The position numbers and the translations under genes were made by a program. This document shows positions 37,220 through 47,500 of a stretch of DNA of 64,000 nucleotides, piece after piece. Under the pieces are notes generated by a model that saw nothing but the letters and a program-made list of their open reading frames with translations, had not been told where the DNA came from and did no database searches. The first letter of the stretch is position 1. Every line of letters begins with the position of its first letter. Origin of the DNA: Fibrella arboris (GTDB lineage Bacteria; Bacteroidota; Bacteroidia; Cytophagales; Spirosomataceae); NCBI RefSeq assembly GCF_041321095.1, contig NZ_JBGGWE010000007.1, forward strand, positions 124,001 through 188,000. The letters run 5' to 3'.

Positions 37220-38293
37220 TTATCTGGGTAAAAGCTGAATAACTACCCGCCTGTTTCTGAGGCGATTGGCTTCGGGAGCATCGGAGTCGGCGAGCGAGTC
37301 GGGCCCTTTTCCTGAAAGAACTAACTGATCGGGCCGGACGCCCTTCTGTTTCAAGTAGTTAGCTACTGATCTTGCCCGGTACTCGGATAGGATCACGTTC
37401 AGATCATGCCTGCCAATGTTGTCGGTATAGCCCATTACGTTCAGGCGGCAGGCCGGCTGTTGCAGCAAGATGGAAGAGACAGAGTCTAACACCGTTTTGG
37501 ATGCTTCCCGCAAGTCATAGCTGCTCTGATCGAAATAGATGGTGGTGAAGCTGGTGAGTTTAGCAGGGCGCACCTCCGGCAGAGCAGCAGCAGGTAGTGC
37601 CGTCCTGACACTGGTTATAGCCACTTGCTCCATGGCAGGGCTGTCAACACGTGTGGTCGGGCTGTTGATAATGACGGCCAGAAAATTAGCGCCTGGGTTG
37701 ATCTTCACGGTATTTGTAAATAACAGCTGGCCATCCGGCGAAGTGGCTGTAACCAGATACGTCTTTCCGGGCTTGACGGTATCGATGTTGAGATTGGTTA
37801 ATGGCTGCTTCTGGTTCCACTCCGGCTTCACGCTCAACGAAACGCCCGGCTCTTTACTGTCGACCGACGTTACCTTATAGTTGATCTCCATGTCGGTGGG
37901 CGCGTCGAAATTGAGACACAACTGGGTAGCAACGGCTACGGCCTGCCAATTGCGCGCGCTCATTTCTATGGTAAGCCTGAATCTGGCATTATCGGATATG
38001 CCCTGGTTAAATTTTACCGGAACAGTAGCCGCGGCAAAGCCATCGGCTTCGAAAAGGATAGCTTCGGCCAGGAGCGGCACAACCAAGTTGAACCGGCCCG
38101 TTGCATCGCTTTCGCCTATTTTCAGTTTATGCTGCCCGTACAGCACATAGGCACTGCTTTTCAACCGCTCTCTCGTGGCCGTATTGAGGCAGCTCCCATG
38201 AATCTTTACCGATTGAAGAGCCTGCAGTTTGGCGGGATTTCCCGGAATAAAGCTGAAAAGGCAGCAGATACTAGCGATGAGGTAGGTAAGCAT
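37220..38293 (-). CDS. OmpA-family protein with N-terminal regulatory-like beta domain
   Basis: About 357 residues. The C-terminal ~110 residues are an OmpA-like peptidoglycan-binding domain (TTIYFDQSSYDLREASKTVL, NVMGYTDNIGRHDLNVILS, EYRARSVANYLKQKG, NRLRNRRVVIQL). The N-terminal part has a carboxypeptidase-regulatory-like segment (VKIHGSCLNTATRERLKSSA, SDATGRFNLVVPL), then a linker. I chose the ATG at 38293 because MLTYLIASICCLFSFIPG looks like a signal peptide; an ATG at 38356 would place it 21 residues in. Likely an envelope protein anchored to peptidoglycan. No gliding or secretion partner is adjacent. Confidence 0.88.
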   Translation of the reverse strand: MLTYLIASICCLFSFIPGNPAKLQALQSVKIHGSCLNTATRERLKSSAYVLYGQHKLKIGESDATGRFNLVVPLLAEAILFEADGFAAATVPVKFNQGISDNARFRLTIEMSARNWQAVAVATQLCLNFDAPTDMEINYKVTSVDSKEPGVSLSVKPEWNQKQPLTNLNIDTVKPGKTYLVTATSPDGQLLFTNTVKINPGANFLAVIINSPTTRVDSPAMEQVAITSVRTALPAAALPEVRPAKLTSFTTIYFDQSSYDLREASKTVLDSVSSILLQQPACRLNVMGYTDNIGRHDLNVILSEYRARSVANYLKQKGVRPDQLVLSGKGPDSLADSDAPEANRLRNRRVVIQLLPR

Positions 38294-38499
38294 ATGAGCT
38301 GAAATCCCTGGCATTGGTGGGGTTGTTTTCGCTAGCGACGACGCTGGTGAAAACACAGAAATTGCAGCAATAAACAGGCCTGGATTGTCAGCGGGCGCGA
38401 TAAAACGAATAAAAATTCCTTATAAATTCCATTATTTTCGACGCGTGGTCCACTAGTGGCAGAGCTGCCACCGAATAGAGGAATCTGCCAGCCACGTTC

Positions 38500-40008
38500 T
38501 TACATTTTTCGTGTGCTCACCGGACCGTTCTCCAGGTTCAGCACACCGCGCGGGCAGACAGCCGAACAGATGCCGCAACCAACGCACGACGACCGTACGA
38601 TGTCTTGCCCCCGCTGGGCGTAGGCCCGCACGTCGATGCCCATTTCGCAGTAAGTAGAGCAGTTGCCGCAGGAGATGCACTGCCCGCCGTTGGTAGTAAT
38701 GCGGAACCGCGATTTGAACCGCTGAACGAGGCCCAGATAGGCCGCCAGCGGGCAGCCGAACCGGCACCACACCCGGTTACCCATGAGCGGATAAAAGCCC
38801 GTACCGATCACCCCGGCAAAGATGGAGCCGATCAGGAATCCATAAGCTTTGCGTACGCTATAGGAATCGAGGAAACCGAAGAGGGCGCTCTGCCCCGAGA
38901 AGTAACTATACAGCACCAGCAGGGTCATCACCACGGCGAAGACCAACACCGAGTGCACCAGCACGCGTTCGATCTTCCAGGCTTTCAATGATTTGTCGGA
39001 AAGGTGCCGATACGGATCGCCGAGGGTTTCGGCCAGCCCACCGCAGCCACAGACCCACGAACAGTACCAGCGTTTGCCAACGAAGTACGTGATCGTTGGC
39101 ACACCTACGGTCGACAGTGCGGTGCCCCAGACGAACATGAAAATCCCCAGTGTGCCTGCCTGTAGTTTGGCATTAATCTCATAATCGAAGAAAAAATCAT
39201 AATCGAGGGGCCAGATGCTTTTCAGGTCTTGGTAGGGCGCATTCAGCAGGCTCATCACTTCGGGGATCAGGAACGCGAAGAGGAGCTGAAACGCCATCAC
39301 CGACCAGGTTCGGTATTGCTGATACCGACTGTGGCGGTACTTGATCAGCATCCGAACGCCCATGATCACTACGGCGACAGTGTACAGAAAGCCGTAGAGA
39401 AACCATTTGCTGGCGGGCCCCCCGTTGAGCGCGTGGCTAAACGGGTCGACCAGCGCCGTCCAGTTGGTCAGGTATTCGGGGTAGAAATACAGGAGAATGT
39501 AAAAGCCGATCAGGAACGTACCCACGATGATGCCGATCCAGCCACGATGGGTGGCCGGGTGGCGCATGATCCCGTTGTTCCGAATGCCGGGTTTGTCGTT
39601 TAGCCGGGGAAGCGCATAGCACAACGTACCCAGAGCGGCCAGCCCGATACTGAGCCAGAACCAGCCGCCATTATCGGCCGGGCCACCAAGGGTACTTCGT
39701 TTGGTAAGGTCGAACAGGTAATCGTCATAGATGACTGCTTTCCAGTTCTGTTTGGCCTCCTGTTCCCCGTTGTAGGTGTTGATGACGCCCCGGACATCGC
39801 TGATAAAGCGGAGGTTACTGGAATAGGGCTTGTTTAGCAGTGGCGCAAACCGGGGCCGGAGCGCGGCCTGATGCTCGGTTTTGATCGTCTGCTTCAGCAC
39901 TTCGTTTGTGAGCCTGAACTGGCCGAGCGTGAGCACATAAATAAACGTGGCGAAGCCAATCAAAAATAAACCAAGGCCAGCAGGGCGCAGAAACGGAGGA
40001 ACGGACAT
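38500..40008 (-). CDS. Membrane-bound [4Fe-4S] ferredoxin-type protein (NapH/NosR-like C-terminal part)
   Basis: About 502 residues from the ATG at 40008 (MSVPPFLRPAGLG); the frame is open further upstream but codes low-complexity basic sequence. It has an N-terminal membrane helix, a soluble segment of about 110 residues (to ADNGGWFW), then about six further helices. Two membrane-edge cysteine motifs, WYCSWVCGCGG and WCRFGCPLAAYLGL, resemble those of NapH and NosR. The C-terminus carries two [4Fe-4S] sites, CISCGNCSTYCEMG and CVGCGICSAVCPRG. Such proteins pass electrons through the membrane. No reductase or quinone partner gene is adjacent, so the pathway is unknown. Confidence 0.86.
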   Translation of the reverse strand: MSVPPFLRPAGLGLFLIGFATFIYVLTLGQFRLTNEVLKQTIKTEHQAALRPRFAPLLNKPYSSNLRFISDVRGVINTYNGEQEAKQNWKAVIYDDYLFDLTKRSTLGGPADNGGWFWLSIGLAALGTLCYALPRLNDKPGIRNNGIMRHPATHRGWIGIIVGTFLIGFYILLYFYPEYLTNWTALVDPFSHALNGGPASKWFLYGFLYTVAVVIMGVRMLIKYRHSRYQQYRTWSVMAFQLLFAFLIPEVMSLLNAPYQDLKSIWPLDYDFFFDYEINAKLQAGTLGIFMFVWGTALSTVGVPTITYFVGKRWYCSWVCGCGGLAETLGDPYRHLSDKSLKAWKIERVLVHSVLVFAVVMTLLVLYSYFSGQSALFGFLDSYSVRKAYGFLIGSIFAGVIGTGFYPLMGNRVWCRFGCPLAAYLGLVQRFKSRFRITTNGGQCISCGNCSTYCEMGIDVRAYAQRGQDIVRSSCVGCGICSAVCPRGVLNLENGPVSTRKM

Positions 40009-40186
40009 AGGGCAGGAGTGTCTACCCAAATATACACGTTGAACCGGGTGAAGGTTTTCTTTTTGGTGTTTACAGTTTTCTGTCTTCAGTTTGCAGTTGC
40101 GCTTTCGAGAATAGTAATTCATTGGCGAAGCAACAGAAAACCGTAAACAGAAAACCGCGCGGCGGACCGTAGTAAACTTTTTCGGA

Positions 40187-40984
40187 ATGACCATCACCCT
40201 TATTGGCGCAGGCAATGTGGCCTGGCATCTGGCCCCGGCCCTTGAAAACGCAGGCCACCATATACTGGCAATCTACAGCCGTCAGTTGACGCATGCCCGA
40301 CAGCTGGCCTCGATGCTATACGATGCCCGGCCGATAGCAGACCTGAACCTCGCCGATCATCCAGCGCAACTGTTTATTCTGGCCGTACCCGACAATGCGC
40401 TCGAGGAGGTCTGTGCCCGCCTGGTGCTGCCCGAGAATGCCACGCTTGTGCATACGTCGGGAGGCCTGTCGCTCGATAAGTTGCAGCAACTAATGAGTGT
40501 GTACAGCGATGTGCCTGTGAAAACAGGCGTATTTTATCCGCTACAGACATTTTCGCGGGGCCGAGCGTTACTCGATTTTGAACAGATTCCGCTTTGCATT
40601 GAAGCTGATAACACCCAAACGGAGCAGCAGCTAGTGACAATGGGGCAGGAGATGAGCACGATCGTGTATCTGGTGAATTCGGCCGAACGGCGGGTACTTC
40701 ACGTAGCGGCGGTGCTGGCCTGTAACTTCACCAACCACCTGATGGCGTTAGCAAAAGATATGACAGACGATGAAGACCTCGAATTTGAGCTGCTGAAACC
40801 ATTAATTCGGGAAACGGTCAGAAAGGCGCTGGAAGCCGATCACCCGGCCGATGTGCAGACTGGGCCCGCCCGCCGCCACGACACGCAGGTGATCACCAGC
40901 CACCTAACGTACCTGCGCCCCCGCCCCAACGTAGCCCGCCTCTACGAACTCCTCACCGAAAGTATCAGACAACGATACAAATAG
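40187..40984 (+). CDS. Rossmann-like/DUF2520 oxidoreductase-like protein
   Basis: A 265-residue protein. The N-terminal Rossmann fold begins MTITLIGAGNVAWHLAPAL with the GxGNxA dinucleotide loop; the next strand LAIYSRQLTHARQL suggests NADP binding. The second half is a DUF2520-type helical domain (VFYPLQTFSRGRALLDFEQI, VAAVLACNFTNHLMALA, GPARRHDTQVITSHL). It resembles pyrroline-5-carboxylate reductase and ketopantoate reductase in layout, but the substrate of the DUF2520 group is not known. It is divergent from the iron-sulfur membrane gene across about 180 bases. Confidence 0.9.
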   Translation: MTITLIGAGNVAWHLAPALENAGHHILAIYSRQLTHARQLASMLYDARPIADLNLADHPAQLFILAVPDNALEEVCARLVLPENATLVHTSGGLSLDKLQQLMSVYSDVPVKTGVFYPLQTFSRGRALLDFEQIPLCIEADNTQTEQQLVTMGQEMSTIVYLVNSAERRVLHVAAVLACNFTNHLMALAKDMTDDEDLEFELLKPLIRETVRKALEADHPADVQTGPARRHDTQVITSHLTYLRPRPNVARLYELLTESIRQRYK

Positions 40985-41107
40985 AACGCGGATTCGAGGG
41001 AGTTAAACCGATTCCTCTGCTTCTGTCTAAGAATCCGCTCAGAGCTAAAAATCGGCGACAATCCCTTTCAATCCGCGAAATCCGCGTACCATCCTCACCG
41101 TGTAGCG

Positions 41108-44100
41108 TCAGTTTTTTGCGAGGTCGTGGTTGAGTTTGCGGATGCGGCGACTCAGTAAGCGGACGATGTTGCGGAGCAGTTCGTCACGCTCTTCCATCAG
41201 GTCGTAGAAATCATCCTGATCGATACGGAATAGTAACACATCGCCGTGGGCAATAACGGTAGCCGACCGGGGTTCGGCGTCGAGCAGGGCCAGTTCGCCG
41301 AATACATCGCCTTTGCCCATTTCGGCCAGGGCCTGCTGCCCATCATAAATGCCCACTTTCCCGTCGTTGATCACGAACAGGCTGGTACCAAGCTCTCCTT
41401 TCCTGACAATCTCCTGCCCGTCGGCAAATGATACTTCCTTCATGATTGGAGCAATACTACCCAGCACATTGGCCGGTGTATCGGCAAACAGGCTTGTACT
41501 TTTCAGCAGGAAAACCCGCTCAATCGTTGAGGTCGACGCTGGTGTGGATGTATGGTGCATGGGTTGAGGAGAAGCAGTCTCGGAAGGGGAATCAAGATCA
41601 TCTGCTGGCAGACAAAGAACGGTCCAGTCGGTGAAGGTGGCGGTGCCCGTCTGCCGAATATAGGACTGAATCGACGCATCGACAACCGACAGATCCACGT
41701 GCGGCCGTAACAAAGCAAGGCGGTCGGGTAGGGGTAGGGTGGTTTCAGAAAGAGCCAATAGCCCGGCATAAACAGCCCGCGGATGAGTGGCCGACGAGTG
41801 AGCCGCCGTCATATTTTCGAGCAGTTCCAGCGAATTGGCGCGTCGTTCGGCCGTTTGGTGCGTCAGGCTTTGCCGAACATTGCGGACGGTATCCCGGTCA
41901 TACAGGCCCATGAGTAATAGCAGGGTCCGGTCGGTCACCACGGTCAATTCGTAGTCGAGCGCTTCGGTCAGCAGTGGAGAGAGCGCCTCCGTTTTGCCGT
42001 GGAGTAGCCGGTAGGTTAGTACCAGTTCGTCGGCAAGTAACTGGTTATACAGGTCGTTGTCGCGGTTGGTAGGTGGAAACGTATTCAGTGCATCGAGCAA
42101 AGCGCCCCGTTTTGTTGGGTCAGCGGTGGCCAACTGGTCGAGCAGCCAGGTACGTGCCGGTTCGGTTGCAATCTTCCCGGCTATAGCGGCGGTTCGTTTC
42201 AGTAATAATGGCTGGCCGGCAAGCGCAGCCATTTCTGGAAGCAGGGGTAAGGCAGCTTCGCCGAGCTGTATCAGGCTGTTCATGGCTGTTCGCCCGTACT
42301 GACGGTGTGGCAGGAAATCGACCAGTTGCTGCCGGAGCGAGGCATCGGGTTGCCAGGCCGCCACACGCAGGGCCGCCTCTACCACCGTTGAGTCAGACCC
42401 GCGCAGGCTGTCGGCTACAAACCGGGTCTGCTCCGGGAGTAACGTTGTGATGTTACCGAGCAAGGCCAGACAAGACAGGGCCGCCGCCCGCCGTTCCGGA
42501 TTCGTCGACAGGGCCAGGTCGTTCAGACTCTGGTGCGCCGCCCTGTGCTGGTTAGTAGCCCGCAGATGCCCCGTTATGGCTCCTTCGCGGGCAGGCATGT
42601 CGGCGGTTGTCAGCAACAGACGAGCTACATCCAGCACGCGCGGCGCAACAAGCGACTCATTAGTGGCAACTGTGCGGGCCAGCAGTTCGGCGGCTTCATG
42701 ACGCACGCTGGCATCGGGGTCGTGCTGGGCCAGATCGCCCAGCGTAGCCAGCAGCGCCGGTACGTGCAATGGATCAGCTATCGTGATCGCCCGTTGACGA
42801 ACGGCCGCTTCGGGGTGGTGTAATAACGACTGGGTACGTTGCTGGAGGGAATCGGTGGGCAGGGCGTGCGCAAAATCAAGCGCGTTGAGCACATCAACCG
42901 GATTGGGACTATCCAGCGCCTGTTCAACGAAGGTGGCGGCAGTGCCCCGGAGCGTTACGTCGTCGGGGGCAATGAACCGGCGACTGAGGGCATCCTGCAA
43001 TGTGTTCACATAATGCCGGTAGGTACGTTGGATAAAGACAAACAGCAGCGCACTCAGGCTAAACCCCGCCAGGAGCAGCCATTGGTAAGAAGCTTCGCCA
43101 ACCGCATAGACCAGCCAGAGCGCAGCCCCAGCCAATGCAATGCCTACCGGTTCGTAGAGGCCTTTCGCCAGTGTATGCCCTTTCAGGCGTTGCTGGGGCG
43201 GCAATGGTTGAAACAAGACCAGCAACACCGGGTCGAAAATGGCTCGGCGAACGACTTCGAAGCTGATGTACAACAAGCTGAAATAAAGCAGCTGCGCCGT
43301 TTCGCTGGTCGGTCGCCAGGCAATCAGGCCATAGGCAGCGAAGCCTGCGGCGGCCAGCACCGGTAAACCTCCCAGGGTGGGCATAATACCGAACTGATCG
43401 AGTACCCGCCGTGAAAACAGGGCTTTTACAGCCATAGCCAGCAGGTACGTTGCTCCCAGCACTTTGCCCAACGCCTGCATCACATCGCCCTGATCGTGAA
43501 ATTTATGCTTGACGTTGATAAAGAATTCATATTCAATGCCCGCCGCAATCATGGCCACGGGGACCAGCGTCAGGCAGACGGCCGAAATCAGATCGCTACC
43601 GCCAAACAACTGCTCGACCCAGGGGCGCGTAGTCCGCCGGTTCGACCGGACGGGGCGCGAGGTAGCTTCGATGTTGTGGAGTTGAATGGTTCGGTTGGTG
43701 ATAAACAGGGCCATGCCGTAGCAGCCAAAGGCCAGTAGCAGTAGCCAGACCAGCGGTCCGTGGCCGTGAATCAGGGCCGCGAGCAGGGCGCCCAGCGCTT
43801 TGGCTGGCATATCGCCCGAACTGATCACGCCAAACAGCCGCTTGCTCTGCCGAACATCGAACACCAGCGCCGATACCGCCCAGAATTCCAGATTGGTGAG
43901 CAGATAAATGATCCGGTAGCCAACCATGATCAGAACGGCTACCGCCACAGAGTGCCCCAGTACGACAAAAGCCGTGATCACGGCCGTGAGCACAATGACC
44001 GACCAGAGCACTCTGGTGGCCAGCTGTTGCAAGGCCAGGTGATGCTCGAAATGAGCATAGATGCGGCCCACCACAGCCATGCCTATCCCCGAGGCAATAT

Positions 44101-44329
44101 AGGCGATGGGCAGATTGGCTTCGGGATGGTTTTCAAGCAGCAGCACATTGGCCGCCACATAGACCAGCACGGTGCCAATACCCAGCAAGAAATTATGCAG
44201 GAAAAACAAACGGACAAGCTGCCCCTCTTCGGCCCGAATACCGAGCGAGCGATTGACCCGTTGCGCAGAACGAACGTTGGCAGCAAGGGTATTCGTAGAA
44301 TCTGACTTCGGAGGACGTGTTTCGACCAT
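41108..44329 (-). CDS. Membrane transporter-like / HEAT-repeat / cyclic-nucleotide-binding fusion protein
   Basis: A 1,073-residue multidomain protein; I chose the ATG at 44329 (MVETRPPKSDSTN). Residues about 40-430 form some 10-12 membrane helices resembling nucleotide (NTT-type) or MFS transporters, e.g. LVRLFFLHNFLLGIGTVLVY. Residues about 450-900 are helical HEAT-like repeats (AVRQRAITIADPLHVPALLA, DPDASVRHEAAELLARTVA). Residues about 940-1,065 are a cyclic nucleotide-binding domain with an intact phosphate-binding cassette, FGELALLDAEPRSATV. Cyclic nucleotide may therefore control the membrane part through the HEAT arm; this is inferred from architecture. The gene stands alone. Related fusions exist in Cytophagales but I know of no assigned function. 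Confidence 0.85.
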   Translation of the reverse strand: MVETRPPKSDSTNTLAANVRSAQRVNRSLGIRAEEGQLVRLFFLHNFLLGIGTVLVYVAANVLLLENHPEANLPIAYIASGIGMAVVGRIYAHFEHHLALQQLATRVLWSVIVLTAVITAFVVLGHSVAVAVLIMVGYRIIYLLTNLEFWAVSALVFDVRQSKRLFGVISSGDMPAKALGALLAALIHGHGPLVWLLLLAFGCYGMALFITNRTIQLHNIEATSRPVRSNRRTTRPWVEQLFGGSDLISAVCLTLVPVAMIAAGIEYEFFINVKHKFHDQGDVMQALGKVLGATYLLAMAVKALFSRRVLDQFGIMPTLGGLPVLAAAGFAAYGLIAWRPTSETAQLLYFSLLYISFEVVRRAIFDPVLLVLFQPLPPQQRLKGHTLAKGLYEPVGIALAGAALWLVYAVGEASYQWLLLAGFSLSALLFVFIQRTYRHYVNTLQDALSRRFIAPDDVTLRGTAATFVEQALDSPNPVDVLNALDFAHALPTDSLQQRTQSLLHHPEAAVRQRAITIADPLHVPALLATLGDLAQHDPDASVRHEAAELLARTVATNESLVAPRVLDVARLLLTTADMPAREGAITGHLRATNQHRAAHQSLNDLALSTNPERRAAALSCLALLGNITTLLPEQTRFVADSLRGSDSTVVEAALRVAAWQPDASLRQQLVDFLPHRQYGRTAMNSLIQLGEAALPLLPEMAALAGQPLLLKRTAAIAGKIATEPARTWLLDQLATADPTKRGALLDALNTFPPTNRDNDLYNQLLADELVLTYRLLHGKTEALSPLLTEALDYELTVVTDRTLLLLMGLYDRDTVRNVRQSLTHQTAERRANSLELLENMTAAHSSATHPRAVYAGLLALSETTLPLPDRLALLRPHVDLSVVDASIQSYIRQTGTATFTDWTVLCLPADDLDSPSETASPQPMHHTSTPASTSTIERVFLLKSTSLFADTPANVLGSIAPIMKEVSFADGQEIVRKGELGTSLFVINDGKVGIYDGQQALAEMGKGDVFGELALLDAEPRSATVIAHGDVLLFRIDQDDFYDLMEERDELLRNIVRLLSRRIRKLNHDLAKN

Positions 44330-44446
44330 AGAACAAAGGAAACCAAAAACCGTCAACCATCGCTGTTTTCTCTGTTTTCAGAGGCAGACTTAACGGGGCG
44401 GTAATGGGGGCCCCCATAGGCTTTATACCACCGGTTGCTACCAAAA

Positions 44447-44502
44447 CCGTTTAACCAGAAAAGGCTAGCCTCCGCAGAGGCTAGCCTTTTCTGGTTAAAC
44501 GG
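44447..44502 (-). terminator. 56-base near-perfect palindrome: terminator of the giant-protein gene cluster
   Basis: Arms of 26 bases (44447-44472 and 44477-44502) pair without a mismatch around a 4-base loop, CGCA. It contains GAAAAGGCTAGCC and its complement, so a T run follows the G+C part on either strand. It begins 15 bases downstream of the minus-strand stop at 44517. Confidence 0.85.
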
Positions 44503-44516
44503 ACAATACGAATCGC

Positions 44517-47500
44517 TTATCGTTTGCGCACCACTTTGATCGGTACGCAGATGACCGGGCAATTGCACAGCGCCTGCGGTATGGTTACCACCGTGTCGGC
44601 GAAACAGCCATCGGCCGTATAGACCCGGATGGTATAGACCTGCCCGGGGGCCACCGCCGGATTAGGCTGGTTCGCCACTAGCACACCACCTACGACTGCT
44701 GCCAACGATTGGTTGGTGGCGAACAACGGCGTAGTGGCCGTGAAGCTGTTGCCCCTGGTGATGTTGTAGCTAACGGCATTGGTACTGCTGCCCACCAGCG
44801 TTATTTTGGCATCGTTCGCCGGAACACCATTGACACAATTGACCGCTACTGCCACGGCGGTCAGGCTGGGCAGGGGACCGTAGGCTTCGATCACGAAGGG
44901 GCAGCAGGAACCATCGGGGCAGCTACCCGTAGTCGAGCTGGCCACGGTGTACTCGCCCAGAGCCGTCACCGACAAGGTATTGGTGGTGGCGCCGGCAATG
45001 GGCTGTCCGTCTTTGCTCCACTGGTAAGGGGCATGGCCTGGGGCTACGGCTACTGTGAACTGGAAGGCTTCATTGGCGCATACCTTGAACGGTACGGTGG
45101 TACATACCCTGGCCGTCAGGCCATCGGGGGCCGTCACGGTATTGTAGGTCAGGCCTTCTCCGTTGAGCTGCACCCTGACTGTGAGGGTCGCTGCCTGACC
45201 GGCGGTGAGCGACGCAATAGTCCAGCTACCCGCATTGCCTGTTGGCGTAAACGTACCTGTCGAGGTGGTGGCACTGCCTACGAACGTAACCGCCGTAGTG
45301 CTCAACTGGTCCGTAATGATCAGGTTGGTGCCCGTGGCATTGCCCGTGTTGGTCAGTGAAACCGTGTACGTGACGATGCCGCCTTTGGCTACCCGGTTGA
45401 GGTCAACCGTTTTCGCGATGGCATAGGCCGGTGTACCGCTCGTGCAGGAGGCTGGTGTCGTATACGTGGTGCTGGCCGTAGCTGTACCCAGTGTGGCCGT
45501 AACGAGTCTGACTGCCGGGCCGTTGCTGGTGCCTGTCAGGGAGAAACTGGCTGAAGTTTGCCCAGCTGTCACGCTGATCACGGCTACAGTATTGCCGCCA
45601 TCCGTGATGGTCAGGCTACCGGCGGGGCTGCCGGTCAGCGATACGGTTCCGGTAGCTGTGTACGTGTTGGCGGCCGGCGTTCCGGTCGCTGAGTGGCAAA
45701 CGGGCGTACTCACTGTCACCTGTAGGGCAACCGGCGCGATCACGGCGGCATCGACCGTCAGGACGTTACCTTTCACCGGATCGCCGGGAATGATCTCGAT
45801 GATCGGTGAACGGCCCGTGGTGGGGTCGGCATCATTATCCAGTACATCACCTACACCCGGTAGTTTATAATCGGGCGAAAGCTGGCAGTCGGCGGGGAAG
45901 GTGGTCCGGTCGAACTCAACGATGTAGCGGCCTGCTTTCAGGTTGGGGAACAGGTACGCACCGCTGGCGGTAGTAACCGTGGTCGACACCAGTGAAGTCG
46001 ATACCACCGTGGCACCCACCGGACTGGTCACTTCCAGGAGCCGTACCGTTACGCCGGGTACACCGGGTTCAAGGCCCGCATCGTACTTGCCGTTTCGCAC
46101 CACGTCTTTCCAGACCAGCGCACCAATGCTGCCCAGAGGCGGCGGCGTACACGTAATGGGTAAGTTATTGTAGGAGATATAGGGGTCTCCACCTTCGGGC
46201 GTATACACCAGGTAGTATGGATTAGCCTGGGCCGATCCGTCCAGTAAGGCAGTCTCGGCAGCGTTGGGCTTGGTGCCCAATTGTATCCAGCCATCACTGA
46301 TTCCATCCCTGTCCTGAGCCGATCCATCCAGATTGGTGGGGTTGATACTGCTGGCCGAAGGGGGGCGGCTAAGCACCGCAACACCATAGGCGTTGGGGTT
46401 GGTGTAGCTGATGGTGTAGCTGCCCGGCTTGCCGTCGGTAAAGAACTGGTAGTAGCCGTTCCGCCCGTCTTCAGTAACCGTGTAGCTGCCTGTACCTGTT
46501 ACGGTTATGGTGCCCCCTTTGAGTATCTGGCCCGTTTCTACACAGTAGATGTAGCCGGTTGGGTCCCAGCGAATCCGCATCAGGCCGGCGTCGACATGGG
46601 GATTGTTGCGGGCGGTGCTGCTGACGGGCTGGCTGGTGTCGATCGTCACAACCGGCGAGAAGCCCGTCAGTGGGTCCGCATCCGAGTCACGGACGTCATT
46701 GTTGCCAACCTTTTGTTTCAGACTGATGGCGCAGTTGGTCAGGCTGGCAGGCACGGTAAACTTAACCTGGTATTGCCCTGACGCCAGCCCGGTGAAGCTA
46801 TATAGCCCGCTGACACTGGTAATGGCGGTGGCTACGGGTGTGCTGTTGCGGACGTTGTTGACCACCGTAAACAGCTCGACCACAATACCGGCCACGCCAG
46901 GTTCGTAGGCGTCCTGGAGGCCGTTGTTGTTATTATCTTTCCACACATAATTACCCAGACTGCCTGTTGGGCAGGCCGCCCCCAAGGTAATGATGACGCC
47001 ATTGGCGCAACCGCTGGTGTTCGCCCATACAAACCGGTAGGTTTGGTTTGGCTGTAGGCCCGATACGGTCGTTGTCAGGCTGGTCGCATTGGCAAACGTG
47101 GTGGCCGTTGGGTTACCCGGTTGGGCATACCATTGTCCCGTTAGTACCGAACTGTTGGTTTGGGCCGTCAGCGTAGCACTGGTTGGCAACACACCGTTGG
47201 TGCAGACCAGCGTTTGGTCGGCCCCGACACCAGGCTGTGGTAAGACTGTCACCGTGGCGCTGGCTGGTGGGCTGACACAACCGCCCGACTGACATACCAC
47301 CGTATAGGTCGTGGTGCTGGCAGGTGTTACCAGTATCGACGGGGTAGTGGCACCCGTACTCCAGAGCGGCGTACCCGTCTGGCAACCGACCGTCAGCGTA
47401 GCCGAACTGTTGGCGCAGATCAGGGTAGATGAGGGCGCCGCCGTAACGCTTACGCTACAGACGGTCTGGCAAACAGGCCGATTGATGTCGAGCTGACGAA

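Noticed and set aside
42839..44305. Two long plus-strand open frames (175 and 181 codons)
   Set aside because: Both are antisense to the transporter-HEAT-cNMP gene and look like low-complexity reverse translations (rich in Gln, Arg and His).
44709..45359. A 216-codon plus-strand frame
   Set aside because: Antisense to the end of the giant gene; composition is an artefact of the repeat codons.
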